Below are positions 48,173 through 62,841 of a stretch of DNA of 64,000 bases, in pieces. Where the stretch lies: positions 551,686 through 615,685 of the forward strand of contig NW_001865060.1 in assembly GCF_000002865.3 (NCBI RefSeq), given 5' to 3'. Every line of letters starts with the position of its first letter. The first letter of the stretch is position 1. This DNA is from Monosiga brevicollis MX1. Lineage: Eukaryota; Opisthokonta; Choanoflagellata; Craspedida; Salpingoecidae. Both the position numbers and the translations under genes were made by a program. Below the pieces are notes generated by a model that was not told where the DNA came from, did no database searches, and saw only the letters and a program-made list of their open reading frames with translations.

Positions 48173-50806
48173 ATGATGAACCGAATGTTTCGCCGGCGTA
48201 CGATCCCGCTTCTGGACTTGCTCTATCCCAGTGGTCATCTTTGATTTTTCTTCTTGCTCATGCTTCCCCATCTTACCACGCGCGTCCAAGTAGGTTCATC
48301 CAATCGGCGCGCTCCTGAGGCTGCTGCTGCTGCTGCCAGCGTGGACACGAATGCGGGCATCGATGCTGGGACTGATGTCAGCCCGAGCGCCTCATCTGAG
48401 CTTGAAGCTTCAGCCTCGGTAAGCTAACATGACTTGAAGCCGCCACTGTCTCAAGTCGATTCAACTCGACTACAAGCCAACTTCTGCCGCAACTTCATCC
48501 GTTCGTTCTGGATGCTTTCAGCAGTTGCAAGGCGTGGCCATTCTGGGCAGTGGCCACCTGAAGGGTTGTCCGCTTAAAGCCAACGCGTACATCAAGGTGC
48601 GGCACACACCCGCACACACAGGCATGAGGCCTTGCCTCTCTCTTCCGCCAGACACAGACTTGGGCCCGTCATTTCTCGCTTTCTCTCCTTCTCTCTGCGT
48701 TTTTGCTTCACCGTCTTCACCGCTGACCACTCATATCCTGCTTCCGGTATCCTTTCCGACAGGCACTGGACTACACCCGCCCCGCCCGCCACAGCCATAT
48801 TTGCCGTCAGCTTGAACAGGTGGCGTCATCTCATGATCCTCGCTTTTGATCCGTTTTGTTTCAGAGCTGGCACGTCCATGCCCCCGCCACCCATGTTGAT
48901 GTTGTTTCGTCGCTCGTCGTGCCGCCCCAGCTCCTTCAATCCGAGGCGGCGTTGGCCTATTTTGCCCGCTATCTCCAGACCCGGGGAGCATCCATTCTCC
49001 TTCGCACCTACGGTGCCTTGCTCCGCCTTCAAAGTGTCCGTGCAGCTGGTGAGCATCATGGCAACAACCGCCAACCCCTTGAACCCGCCATCTCGCTACG
49101 CTTTTCGTCCCACTCAATCCTCGTCCTCGCTTATGCAGCACCAAAGGGTAGCAAGCCAAATGGTGAGCAGCTCATGCAGCGCTTGCAAGCTGTCCAGGAT
49201 CTGTTCACAGATGAAGCCCTGGTCTCAAAGTTGAGCCTCCACATTGATGGCCCCCTGATTGAGAAGGTCTGTTCGGAGAGAGCTCTTTTGTACTACACCA
49301 CGCATGCTTGCAACCCACAGGTCTTGCCAGGGCCTGGAGCTCATGATCCATGTTGCGCATCCAGGCACGAGAAGCTACCGAACGCGGCCTCAAGAAGGCC
49401 GATGCCAAGACACTGCAGCCACTGACCGAGCTGACGCAGGCGACGGAAAAGCTTCTCACCTCGACGCACGTGCCCTCCTTTGTCCGATCAGAGCAGGTAG
49501 GGCAGTTGGATTGTCATGAAACCCCACCTTCTCAAAAATGAAAAACTGCCGTTTCGAAGAGAGGGCCCAGGCCCGGCAGTGCCTTTCAACGCCATTGTGC
49601 CCAGACTTGTGGTCACGCTTGCACGATAACTCTTGATTTGTAGTTTGGGCAGCACGCTGTGAGTGTTTTAACGGCAGCCGACGTGAATGTCGAAGACGTG
49701 CTCTACGATGAAGATGCTTTGATGGGCTTTATGCAATTCCTGGACGAGCAGGGTTGGTCTCGGCTGGGCCTCGTCGTCGTCAAAACCTGTTTCGACAACT
49801 CGCTGGCTCACAGCCTCACAATTTGAACCATGACCAATAGGCGCTGGGCTTCTCGTTCAGTTTTGGTTGCTGGCGGACAACTTTGCCAGCACGTTTGACG
49901 AGGTATCCTCCAAGCAACGCTCGGATGATGCGCTCGGTATCTATAACCGCTTTCTCTCGATGGAGGCCCCCGAGCCCCTCGGCGTCGATGAGAGCACCCG
50001 CGTGGCAGTGGAAGCCAGTATTTGCCGCGAAGACGGCATCCAGGCCTCGTGCTTTGCCGCCGTGGAACACCTGTGCTACACAGCGCTGCGCCTGCATTTC
50101 TTTCCGCGCTTCAAGCTGTCTGACATTTACATGCGCTTGATCAAGGACTTTATGGCTCGCCAAGCTGAGCCGGCGGCGGGCTCGGTACCCGCTGAGGGTG
50201 TCGATGACGTAAGCGTGGCGCCCGAGGGCGAGGACACGGCTCTGAAAAATAGCAACAAGTATAGCCATGGCATATATACGCTAGGTACCATTACGGAATG
50301 GGGCGAGTTTCTGCGCGATGCCGAGGTGGCCGAAGAGCCTTCCATGCAGCTCGACACGGCTCGTACGTTTGATCTCGAGTCCCAAGTGTAGCTTGCAACC
50401 ATGTTGCTTTTTCATGCTGTCCTTTGCGACGGTGGCAACCGCGTGGAGTCTCGTTCAAGCCATCGTCCTAGCGCGTGCTGATACATACGGGGCTTTGACA
50501 CTGGTCTGCTAGGTATCCCCGTCGCCTCGCGCATGCAAAAAGCATTGGGCCGAGACTTGCATGAGGAGATGCTTGTTGCTCTCCAGGTGGGTGTGGCCGC
50601 ATGGATGTTCACGTCTTGCCTTGCATGTGTTGGATGGTAGAGCCAACGCTGAATACCATTTGTATTTGCTCCTGTGCCAATAGGTGTCACGCATGGTCAT
50701 TAATGAGGTGTTGCGGGAAATGGAGGAGCGCGGTACACTTTACATGCCGCCCCTCGATATCCAGGGTCCAGGAGCTACGACGACGACAGCAGAGTCGGTC
50801 GCGTAG
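48173..50806 (+). CDS. AKAP10: AKAP10 (D-AKAP2)-like RGS protein
   Basis: Eleven exons keep phase: 48173-48233, 48294-48418, 48522-48596, 48763-48819, 48865-49048, 49139-49266, 49365-49496, 49644-49752, 49841-50362, 50513-50586 and 50684-50806 (about 529 residues). Residues about 135-250 (PPQLLQSEAALAYFARYLQT) may be the first, divergent RGS half. The clear RGS domain at about 275-405 reads LMGFMQFLDEQG, QFWLLADNFAST, IYNRFLSMEAPEPLGV, EASICREDG, CFAAVEHL and FFPRFKLSDIYMRL. The insertion G-V-x-(13)-I-C-x-E-D-G is typical of D-AKAP2. After a polar linker, a short amphipathic helix (LQVSRMVINEVLREMEERG) sits where D-AKAP2 binds PKA regulatory subunits. The exon-3 acceptor is a NAGNAG, so length may vary by one residue. 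A kinase-anchoring role is inferred from architecture. Confidence 0.75.
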
Positions 50807-51922
50807 GCGTGTTCAGCTTGCCCCGGCCATTGTTGATGAGGTGCTTCCCCAGCACAACGGCTACCACCATGTTCTTGGGCAGTCTGCCGCGTGGTGGTTA
50901 GAGATAGGATTTTGCCTGTAACTTCTTTTTTTCTTCTTCTTCGTGTCCTTACTTGTCCTGGCTAATCTTCGATTTGGAATTCGTTTGTCTTGGATCTTCC
51001 AAACGCGCGGTCGTCTGCTGCGTTGGTTCAGTCAATTTTGCGTCAATAGTTGACTCGGAGTTGTCCTGTGGGCCTTTACTAGCTGCCTGGAAATGTGCTT
51101 CTTGCTTCCATGGTTTCATGGTTGCAGCCTTGTTCTAATTAGTCTGGCCCCCTTCATTGCTATTGCTATTCCTGCCCGATGCCCCTTGTTCTGCCTTTTT
51201 TGCTGAGCAAGCGTGCCCAATCCTTGCCCTCTGACGCCTCTGCTACCTCAGTCGTTCACAACTGGCTTCTGCTGCTCGCTCCTTTTCCGAAATTTGTTTT
51301 CGGGCGTGCCTACCGACTTGACTGTGGAGTTGAGGTGCACACGTCGAAAAGCGCAAAATTTTTTTAAAAGCCTTCGACTCAAGCAATCCCTTGAAAGATC
51401 AACCAGTACACTAGATCACACTATGAAGTCCTAAAGTATAACACATCATTACACTTTCACAGGTCAGTGGCTTCAACGTGCGTGTGTGTTGAGAGAGAGA
51501 GAGAGAGAGAGAGGCAGAAGAAGAAAATGAAACAAGACGACGGCCTCAAATGGCAGCGTCCCGTGTCGGGGTGGCCCTTGGGGTTTTTGATGCCGGGTGC
51601 ATTGATTGTTGGGAGGATGACTGTGGAGACAGGTCTGAGGGTGGCGTCAAATGGTCAGGGGCGGTGGATTTTATGGCGGGATGTGGTCTCTTCAGATGGG
51701 GGAGGAGGGCTCGCCAGTTGCTGCGAGCTTCAGCGCCCTCTGAGTGGCGCTGTCCATGGGGGCGCGTCGTCGAGTCCTTGGCATGCTTGCTCATTGGCGG
51801 CTTGCTGGTCTGATCGCAGTGTCTTTTGCAGAGCCATTCGTTTGCCTTGAGCCTGTTTTCGCGTGCCACAAGCTTTGAATTTTGAAGGGTCGACTCGAAG
51901 AAGACAAACCAACAACGCCAAC
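50807..51922. other. spacer
   Basis: I saw no exon. The stretch has T- and CT-rich text after the RGS gene and a GA run at 51492-51512, then the 5' flank of the TIM13 gene. One long frame on the minus strand (about 51546-52028) is antisense to the Ser/Gly-rich TIM13 start. Confidence 0.5.
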
Positions 51923-52662
51923 ATGAGCTACGGTGGTTATGGCTCCTCGAGCTATGGCAGCTCTTCGTCAAGCAGCTTTGGCGGTTCTTCGGGTGGCAGC
52001 TATGGCAATGATGACTTTGGTGGCCCAAGCGGTGCTAGCCAAGGTTTGACCCCCCAGCAGCGCTCCCAGGTCATGCAGCAGGTGTGTCACGGCCGCGAGT
52101 CCCTGACCGTTTTTCTTGGACACTTTGGGTTGCATGGGCAGTGTTGCTAGAACACTCACGCTGGCTTGCCGCTGCCAATGGCTCTTCACCACAGGTGTCC
52201 CAGCAGGTGCAAATGTCTCAGTTCTCCGAAATCCTGCAGGTATGGCTCGAACCAAAGTCACTTTCACTTTGTGTCTGGCTGGTCCTGTCCTGCCTTCGAC
52301 CAACACCGGCCGGACGCGTCCCATCTGTTGGTGTGAAGCCAAGGGGTTTCTTCTGTACGACGTGGCGCTCATCGTTGGGGTGTGGTTTGTAGAAAATGTC
52401 TCACACTTGCTTTGAGAAGTGCGTGCCCAAGCCAGGCACTTCCCTCAGCAGCTCGGAATCGGTGCGTCGCGCCCTGGGGTATTTGCAGGCTGGGATGTGC
52501 GAAGCTGGCGTAGAATGCGCAGCATGCGTCAGGGCTTACCACAAATCCTGCGCGTGCAATCTGGTCTTATAGGGATGCATCACCAAGTGTGCCGACCGAT
52601 TCTTGGAGTCGCTCAACGTGGTGTCGCAAACCTATGTCCAGCGCCTTCAGTCGTCCCAATAA
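51923..52662 (+). CDS. TIMM13: mitochondrial small Tim chaperone TIM13
   Basis: Four in-phase exons: 51923-52081, 52195-52239, 52393-52461 and 52573-52662 (120 residues). The conserved part has MSHTCFEKCVPKPGTSLSSS and CITKCADRFLESLNVVSQTYV, i.e. the twin CX3C motifs of small Tim proteins in the TIM8/TIM13 version. TIM13 pairs with TIM8 in the intermembrane space and carries hydrophobic precursors to the inner membrane. An unusual N-terminal extension of about 45 residues is built from Ser, Gly and Tyr (SYGGYGSSSYGSSSSSSFGG). Typical TIM13 proteins are about 90-100 residues. One intron separates the two CX3C pairs. Confidence 0.95.
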
Positions 52663-52994
52663 ATTCCGACTCTGGTAGCCTCTCTCTTGGTCTCCTCCCC
52701 CATTCTTTCTTGCCCTTTTCCCACGTCCTCATCTCAAATCAACAACACGAAAGCGAAGCAGGCACTGTATACACGCCGACCGCCCACATCTGTGTCTATC
52801 GCTCCTTTCTTGCCACAGTGCCTTTGTCCATGACATGAAGACACCACACCATTCAAACCAGTACAAGCGGTATTTGTTATTCCTCAGACCTGCTCCCCCT
52901 TTTTGGAACTCGCACACACACACTTCATCATCATTATCATCAGCAGCATCACACAGCATGGTCCTCGGCACTCCATGTGAGACAACAAGACAGA

Positions 52995-53290
52995 AATACA
53001 GAGAGCAGGACTTTGAAGAGAGAGGAGAGAGGAGAGAGGAGAGAGGAGAGGAGAGAGACAGGAGAGAGGAGAGGAGAGAGTGGAGAGAGTGGAGAGAGTG
53101 GAGAGGAGAGGAGAGAGTGGAGAGAGTGGAGAGAGGAGGAGAGATACAGAGAAAGAAGTCCGATCGAGAGAGACAAACACTCAAAAACAGAGAGAGAGAG
53201 AGAGAATTCAAGAGAGAGTGCGAGAGAGAGAGAGAGAGAGAGAGAGAGTTCGAGAGAGAGAGAGTTCGAGAGAGAGAGAGAGAGAGAGTT
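52995..53290. repeat. GA-rich microsatellite tract
   Basis: About 300 bases of GAGAGGA, GAGAGTG and GA repeats, followed by GAGAGAGTTC units. It is flanked on both sides by ordinary sequence and lies between TIM13 and the kinase gene. Confidence 0.95.
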
Positions 53291-53688
53291 TCAAGAAACA
53301 AGTGTGGTGGATTTTTCTCTTTTTCGGCAACATTTTTTAGTTTTTCTTTCGAGGGTACTTGATCGCTTGTGAGGGGATGATGGATGGCAGCGCATGACGG
53401 GGGCTGCGGGGGTGGTAGAGGATGTAAAAGCGGGTTGATTGGGGTATATTGAGGCTGGTCGGGGTCAAAGGGCGTCGATACGAGGTCAGGGGGCTAGTGC
53501 TGCATTTGGTTCAGGGCTGGGGGAGTGGAGCGATCATCGCTGTTGTGATGGCAGACCCTTACTTGTTCCTCGTTGGCATGCTGGAAAGCCAACTCGAGAG
53601 ATCTACAGTATGTCTGGCTAACCTTGTGGGACTGTTGTGTTCTTGCTTTACAGGCCACGGGTAAAATCCATGCTTAGCGCCCGCCACC

Positions 53689-57025
<3,337 letters not shown>

Positions 57026-57501
57026 CTGTGTTCGAGCTGTAGGGTTCGCGCGTCAAGGGCGCACTCTTTGCAACAGAGCCCGCACAAGGGGCCTTTTATG
57101 TTCGGCTGTAGTCTTGTGTGTCCGAGTCTTTGTTCAAAATCTTTTATGCGCGTTGAGTGGTCGAGTGTTTGGCTGGAACGATGTGATGGTTTGGTGCTGA
57201 TGTCCGAATGTTTCCACGGGCTTTGCCGTGCCTCTGCTGTAATTTGCAATAACACCCACCCACCGCTTTGAGTGACTGGTTTTTCTTTTTCGTTTCTTTT
57301 CGTTTCTTTTCTTTTTCTTTTGGTTATCGTGATGTGTCTTCATCATCATTCATTTAGAAGATTCACAATCAAATTTAGTTGATTGAGGTGGCCATTAGAA
57401 CTAAACGGAAAGCGTACAACCAGGCCTGACCGGGGCCAGGGGAACACGCAACATATCAACAAGGAAGCTGTCGAGTCGCACGCGGCAGCATTGGGCACCA
57501 A

Positions 57502-60500
57502 TCAAGGGTTCTCTGCTTCAAGAGCGGCCTCCAGGCTGCCGATGCACTCGCTCCACATATCGCACACCTTCTCATGCCGTTGGCGCTCTAGCGCAGCCCA
57601 GTGCTGCAGGCGTGATCGAATATCTCGATCTTTGTCTTCTTCAAATCTGCAGAATAAAGTATGAATAAGCACGAGCTGCACAGGACCCACGGGGCGCTTG
57701 GGATACAGCGTGAGAGAGCGGCAGCCTACTTGGTGTACTGCGCAATAACATGGCCGTCAATCTTTGTACTTTCGGTCCAAGCCCGTTCAGTTTGTGTGTG
57801 CAACTATGATCAGGTAATGAAGTCTGTGAGAAAGCATTGGGCCAGAGAGCAGGGGCACCAATGGAATGGGAGCATGCCGAAACTCTGTGGCGGTGAAGGA
57901 AATGCCTGACCTGATCGACTTGCTCTTGCAACTGTTCAACACGCTCCTGCTTGACTTGCTCGGGCGACTTTTGGCTGGGGTTAGAAGGAGAAAGAACAGT
58001 CAGGCTTTGCCAAAAGGCATTGATATGCAGCCTCACGCGCTTGGTATTTCAACAGCCAGCAAGATGCTGGGTGAGAAGGAAGCTCGAACCTGAACATGAC
58101 AGAGAAGGAAGAGGGTTTGGTCGAAGGTTCCTTCTCCCTGGCCAATTCTTGAGTGCGCTGCTCAAGCTCGACGGCAATATCGTCATGATGGGCTTGCATG
58201 ACCTCCCGGTATCGCAGCGTCTGCATGACAGCGGCGGGATACTCGAGATAATCTTGCAGCGGTTCGACGACTTCTGCCTTGATGATTTTGAGAGTGGCCA
58301 TGCTCTCGGTTTTGGTGCCCGATAGGGCTTGCTGCTCCAAAACAAGCCGAAAAAGACAACATGAAAGAAAGTGGGGAAGGGGATGAAGACGCAAGAACAA
58401 TGATGCAAAGAAAAAAAAAAGGGGGGGGCGGGGGGGGGGGGGGGGGGGGCCCCCCCCCCCNNNNNNNNNNNNNNNNNNNNNNNNNNNNNNNNNNNNNNNN
58501 NNNNNNNNNNGACCAAAAGGCTTTGGGTATGCACAAACAAATCATAGGGCAACAAACGAACCGCAAGGCATTCAACGACAGTCTTCAGCTCTGGATCACT
58601 CTCACGCATAGCCTCAAATCCGACGGCCAGCTCGCCCATGCTCCTGCACCAACGGAGAAAGGATGAGGGCGACACATTTTCATATGCATCACACTGGTGC
58701 AAAAGGTTTGGAGGCTGGATGCTAGAAGATGGTGGTGAGGAGCAAGGCCCATGACGCACTGCATGGCATTGGCTGTGGCCAGGCTGTAGTCTTGCAAAGC
58801 AGCCGAAACGCCCTTCATCTACACCAGCGATCAATGAGCGGGTGAGCATCGGTGTAAAGACGAGTCGAACGTGCAGGTGCAAAACGTGCCTTGGTGCCAA
58901 GGTCTTCGACGTAATCTTCCATAGCCAAGAATCGAGCTGGGATCTCACGGGTCACCGACTAAAGGCCAGAAGCATGCAGGGTGAAATTGCGAAGGCTAAC
59001 AACCCCCTCCCTCCTAAAAAAAACAAAAACAAAAGCAAAAACAAAACAAAAGCAAACACAACAAAAACCACAGAGCGGTTCATGATCACCTACCCTAGAG
59101 ACCATTGAATTGATGGATTCGCGGAGTTTGTCCATGCCGCGACGTTCCTTTTCCTTCTGAAACGTCATAAGCTCATGTGAACGCAGGGTCAAGAAGGCCC
59201 TGGACGCATGCGTGCACGACACATATTCATGGTGAGCAATAAAAACAAAAAGCAGGCTCACGAGGTCGTTTTGCATGGACGTACACAACGCTATCGTCTT
59301 GACTTAACACAGGATGACCAACGACGCGCATCAAGAAGCTAAGCAATCATGCATGCACGTGCAAAAAAAGGAAAAACAAAAGCGGTGAGTGGCAGGAATT
59401 GGCCGTGTGCAGGTAAAGGGCGAATGCAACTGGGCTTGGCTAGCGCAAGAGTTGGTATGAAATAATGACCGTACCGCTCCAGGCCATGGCGGCGAGTTTC
59501 CAAGAACGCGGGGTCAAACTTGTTCAAGGTGGTGTTGTGTTTGGGCGGTAGAGGCTAGGGATAGAGGTGAGACAAAGGAACTGAGTTGTGCTGTGATGAT
59601 GAGAGGTGAGTGATGAACACATACTGGGATGATGTAGCCTCGTTGTTGGAAGCACATTTGTTCGCGCAACCACTGCACTCGGGTGATATTTGAGAAAAAA
59701 GAAAAGCCATGGCCAGATGGGCGGGTCGAGGTACAATGCAGTGAGAAGACATGGCCCATGTGTGAAGCAAGAGCAAGGTCAAGCGCGTCAGTACAGGCAT
59801 GGTACGCATTCACAAACCACAAAGTGATTGTAGCGTCGATGAACGTCAAAGGCTGAGCCAGGAAAATGTGTCCGTGAGGTCTATCGGAGCACAAGAGTCA
59901 AGTGAGACAGATGCGGGGTACGATATAAAGTTTCGGGGTGGCTGTGATGAATACCTTGGTCGTCACGGTGTAGACCACGTGTCCATCTGTAAAGGATTGA
60001 GCAGGCACAGGGAAGGGGTTCTCATTTGAGGTGCACGTAGACAGAGGAAGCGGGCAGGGTGTTGGGCAATGAGGCTGCAGGGAATGAGACAAACCATGTT
60101 TGAGAGGCGTGTGTACGGAGATTTCAATGTCTTCAGCTTCGATGGCAGGGGTTGGCATTGGCTGGTGGGCCAGGCGCACGGCCGAGAGCGGGGCATGGGC
60201 ATTGGCCTACATGCCAACCATCGATAGGTGAGTGGTTCAGCGCAGAAAAGCTCGGCCTAACCAATGGGTGCTTTGCCATGTGGAATTGATCACTGAGCAG
60301 CCTTGGGCCAGTTAAAAGCATGGTAATGGTGGCGGAGAGTGGGAATGGGAAGCGATCGCCCCGATCGACAGCGCAATCACAACAAGACACGCCATCGAAG
60401 GACTGGGGGTCAAGGGATGGGTCAGAGAGTAGAAAGCAAAACACGCAGCCGGCCACTCTCAAGCAAACGGTAGAAACAACATGACCGCGCTCAAAGTTGG

Positions 60501-60810
60501 CATCACACAGGCCCAGCGCACCAAACCCAGGCAGAAAGGTGGGGGGGAGGGAGTGTCCGGGTGGCAGGGAGTGAGGAGGGGGGCTCCAGAAACATACCTT
60601 CATGCTGTTATCGTCAGTCAATCCTGACACATCGTCTCTTTGCTCACTGTTCAGGCCGGGCAGTGCACGAGCATCGTGCGCACCATCACTGCTTCCCCTT
60701 TGACCCCGCCCGTCTTTCTGTTCCGAACGCACCGCGGCCGAGCCCGCCTGGGGACTGTCCGGCAAGCGCGTCGCCGCCGCCGCCACATCGTGATCGACCT
60801 CAGCCATCAT
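57502..60810 (-). CDS. sorting nexin with PX and BAR-type region
   Basis: Exons: 60810-60598, 60206-60095, 59986-59955, 59880-59818, 59672-59625, 59554-59475, 59338-59285, 59199-59094, 58958-58890, 58818-58760, 58643 to the gap, about 58334-58090, 57974-57911, 57803-57730 and 57646-57502. After an acidic/Ser-rich N-terminus, the PX domain reads ISVHTPLKH, HVVYTVTTKT, FDVHRRYNHFVWLREQM, IIPPLPPKH, FLETRRHGLERFLMRVVGHP and SQDDSVVAFLT. The helical rest (FQKEKERRGMDKLRESINSM, AMEDYVEDLGTK, ERAWTESTKIDGHVIAQY) fits the BAR domain of SNX4/SNX7/SNX30-type nexins, which bind phosphoinositides on endosomes. The intron after 58890 needs a GC donor (AAG then GCACG). A sequence gap interrupts one BAR exon. 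The start could be up to 39 codons upstream. Confidence 0.88.
58461..58510. other. assembly gap (50 N) beside a G/C homopolymer
   Basis: The left flank is A10, then a run of about 35 Gs with one C, then ten Cs, directly before the unknown bases. This looks like a sequencing or assembly artefact inside an intron/exon border of the sorting nexin gene. Confidence 0.95.
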
Positions 60811-61469
60811 CTCGACGATCTTGATCTCACTGCCTTCGTCAACTGTAATGCTTTTTGTCAGATTATTTAAAGAGATGGTGACTGTTTTCGTATACTGGCT
60901 GCTTGCGCTTTTTCTGCTACAATCCAAGCGACGGGTTGCCTTGCCTGCCTGACTTGGCCTTTGTCGTTGAGAACCTGCTGCAGAAAGACCCGAGCACGCA
61001 CTCCCTCAAGGCCCAAGGGGTCTCAATGCCAAGGATGCCAACGGTGCCCCGGCAATGGTATCCTTTCAGGCCACCACGTGCGTTTTCGGATTCACATGGA
61101 CTCTGCAGTTGGCACACGTGATTGATGATGCTTTCAAGGGCCACGGCCTATTTTTAGGAAGAGTGCAATCAACCAAGCGCGTCATGTGTGTGTGTAGTGG
61201 ATGTGCATTTTTCGCTTTGGTACCGACTGGCGTAGCAGTGCCCTTCCCTCCCTCTTCCTCTTCCTCTCCCTCTCCCTTCCCCCTCTTCCCCCTCTTCTCT
61301 CTCTCTCTCTCTCTCTTGGGCCGTTGCTTGCGCTTCTCTTGTTTTTTTTTTTTTTTAACTTTTGATTCGGATCCTTCCGATCTGTTGATTCAAAGCAAAC
61401 TCACTCGATGTCGCTCCCCCTTTGATCGAACGGATTGCGTGCCCTAGAGAACAACGCGACTCGATCAAG
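60811..61469. promoter_or_regulatory. divergent spacer between sorting nexin and secreted protein
   Basis: CT-rich text (61255-61315) and a T13 run (61343-61356) precede the plus-strand gene. Open frames here have no supporting splice sites or likeness. Confidence 0.5.
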
Positions 61470-62061
61470 ATGACCAGTGTCATGCGAACCGTCTTGCCCC
61501 TGCTGCTGCTGGTGGCTACCGCGCAGGCCTACTTTACCGCCAACATTTTTGTGGTCAACCTGCTCAACGACACTATGGAGTTTATGGACTGCGCCGTCTC
61601 GGTCAACGGCACCCTGCCAATCACGCCCGACTCGATCTTGCCACAAAAGGTGAGGGAGAAAGCTTGCCAACACAGTTATGCACACGATTGCGTTTTTATT
61701 GCGTGATGTTTTAGGCTCTGCTCTGCGCTGATGACGCGCGTGCTTGTAGGTGACGCGCTTCTATGTCAACACAACCGAGTCCCGTGAAGATGTGGCTGGC
61801 TACTGCTGGTGGCATGCCCCCCGTTACGGAATCTGCGATCCCCTCTTCCTGCCGGCTCCCGTCAGGTCCTGCCCCTACATCGGCTGGCAGCGCACCGTGA
61901 TCGCGGGCCAGGAAGACATTGATTTCGAAGTAAAAACCCCTGGCTACATGGGCATTGGTGATTTGACCATCACCAAGCGCATCGGGCACTTGTCCAAGAT
62001 CTACTGCTTTTGTGATCCCGACGTCTATCCCGACTGCCAGCAAGCCTGTGCTGACCTTTAA
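61470..62061 (+). CDS. small secreted protein, unrecognised family
   Basis: Two in-phase exons, 61470-61649 and 61750-62061, give 163 residues. The signal peptide (MRTVLPLLLLVATAQA) has a clear cleavage site before YFTANIFVVN. The mature part carries about nine cysteines (DCAV, YCWW, GICD, RSCPY, YCFCD, DCQQAC), with aromatic and N-glycosylation motifs (NDT, NGT, NTT), as in a folded extracellular domain. I recognise no family. It has no membrane helix after the signal peptide. The last 50 residues hold half of the cysteines and end only two residues after the last one. Confidence 0.8.
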
Positions 62062-62394
62062 GGCGTGCCACGCTCTTGTCTCGCCCCCTTCGGCACTAAG
62101 CATTTATCAAGTACCCGAACGTGTTGTGATTGTGTCTTTGAATCCGCCCGCGCTCGAGATTATTGATAATCATGATGGCATACTTCTACATTTTCCCGTC
62201 AATTCCCGTCGGCTCTTCCAGAGTTGAACAGCAAAAACCATATCCCTCGAATATTGGTTGATTGACATGTACTTCTAAAAGGCATGTGTGTCAAAAAAAA
62301 TGGGCGCAAGCAGATAGAACAGCAAGGCCCACTAAGTCGAAAAGACAAAACCCAAACATTTTGGCGTTGAACGAATGATGATCCAGCGTTCTTT

Positions 62395-62841
62395 TTGGCT
62401 CGCGTTTTTTCCTGGAATATGCTCAATGCTGTAGCCAAGAAAGATGGGGTCCCAGTACCTTTGCCACATAGAGCAAGCGCAAGAGAGCATCGCCTAATCG
62501 ATGCCATCAATGGTTTGAATGCTCCAGATGATGAGCAGAAGGACTTGCTTCAGCAGCTCGTGGCCCGTTTGCACGATGGATGGTGCGACCTGTGGGGAGA
62601 AGGTCAAGACCAGGCCAAGTCCCAACCTTCCCTGGAGCAGGTTTTCGCAAATCCAGCCTGGCAGCTTTCTTGCCCTGGCCATGCGGTGCGCAAATGGATT
62701 TCTTGCGCCTTTGGGATCAAGATGGATGAAGTGCAACGCAAGTTTGGTCTTGGGATGCCCCCATTGCCATTCAGCCGTTGCTGTAGGTACGCGACGCAAG
62801 CCTCAGCATTCTGTTGCTTGTGCCCCGTCCATGAGGCGTGA
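62395..62841 (+). CDS. doubtful ORF, hypothetical
   Basis: An open frame of about 140 codons from MLNAVAKKDG (62419) to 62841. Composition looks protein-like (DEQKDLLQQLVARLHDGWCD, PSLEQVFANPAWQL). No family, no clear promoter and no partner exons were found; a good donor (GTACGC) at about 62787 could start an intron. Its end overlaps the last exon of the antisense zinc-finger gene by about 40 bases, which lowers trust. Confidence 0.3.
   Translation: MARVFSWNMLNAVAKKDGVPVPLPHRASAREHRLIDAINGLNAPDDEQKDLLQQLVARLHDGWCDLWGEGQDQAKSQPSLEQVFANPAWQLSCPGHAVRKWISCAFGIKMDEVQRKFGLGMPPLPFSRCCRYATQASAFCCLCPVHEA

Noticed and set aside
52735-53372. Long Arg/Glu or Ser/Leu frames
   Set aside because: Translation of a GA microsatellite tract.
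62494-62799. Minus-strand frame downstream of the zinc-finger gene
   Set aside because: It is antisense to the doubtful plus-strand ORF and lies after the in-frame stop of the zinc-finger gene, with no splice site joining them.
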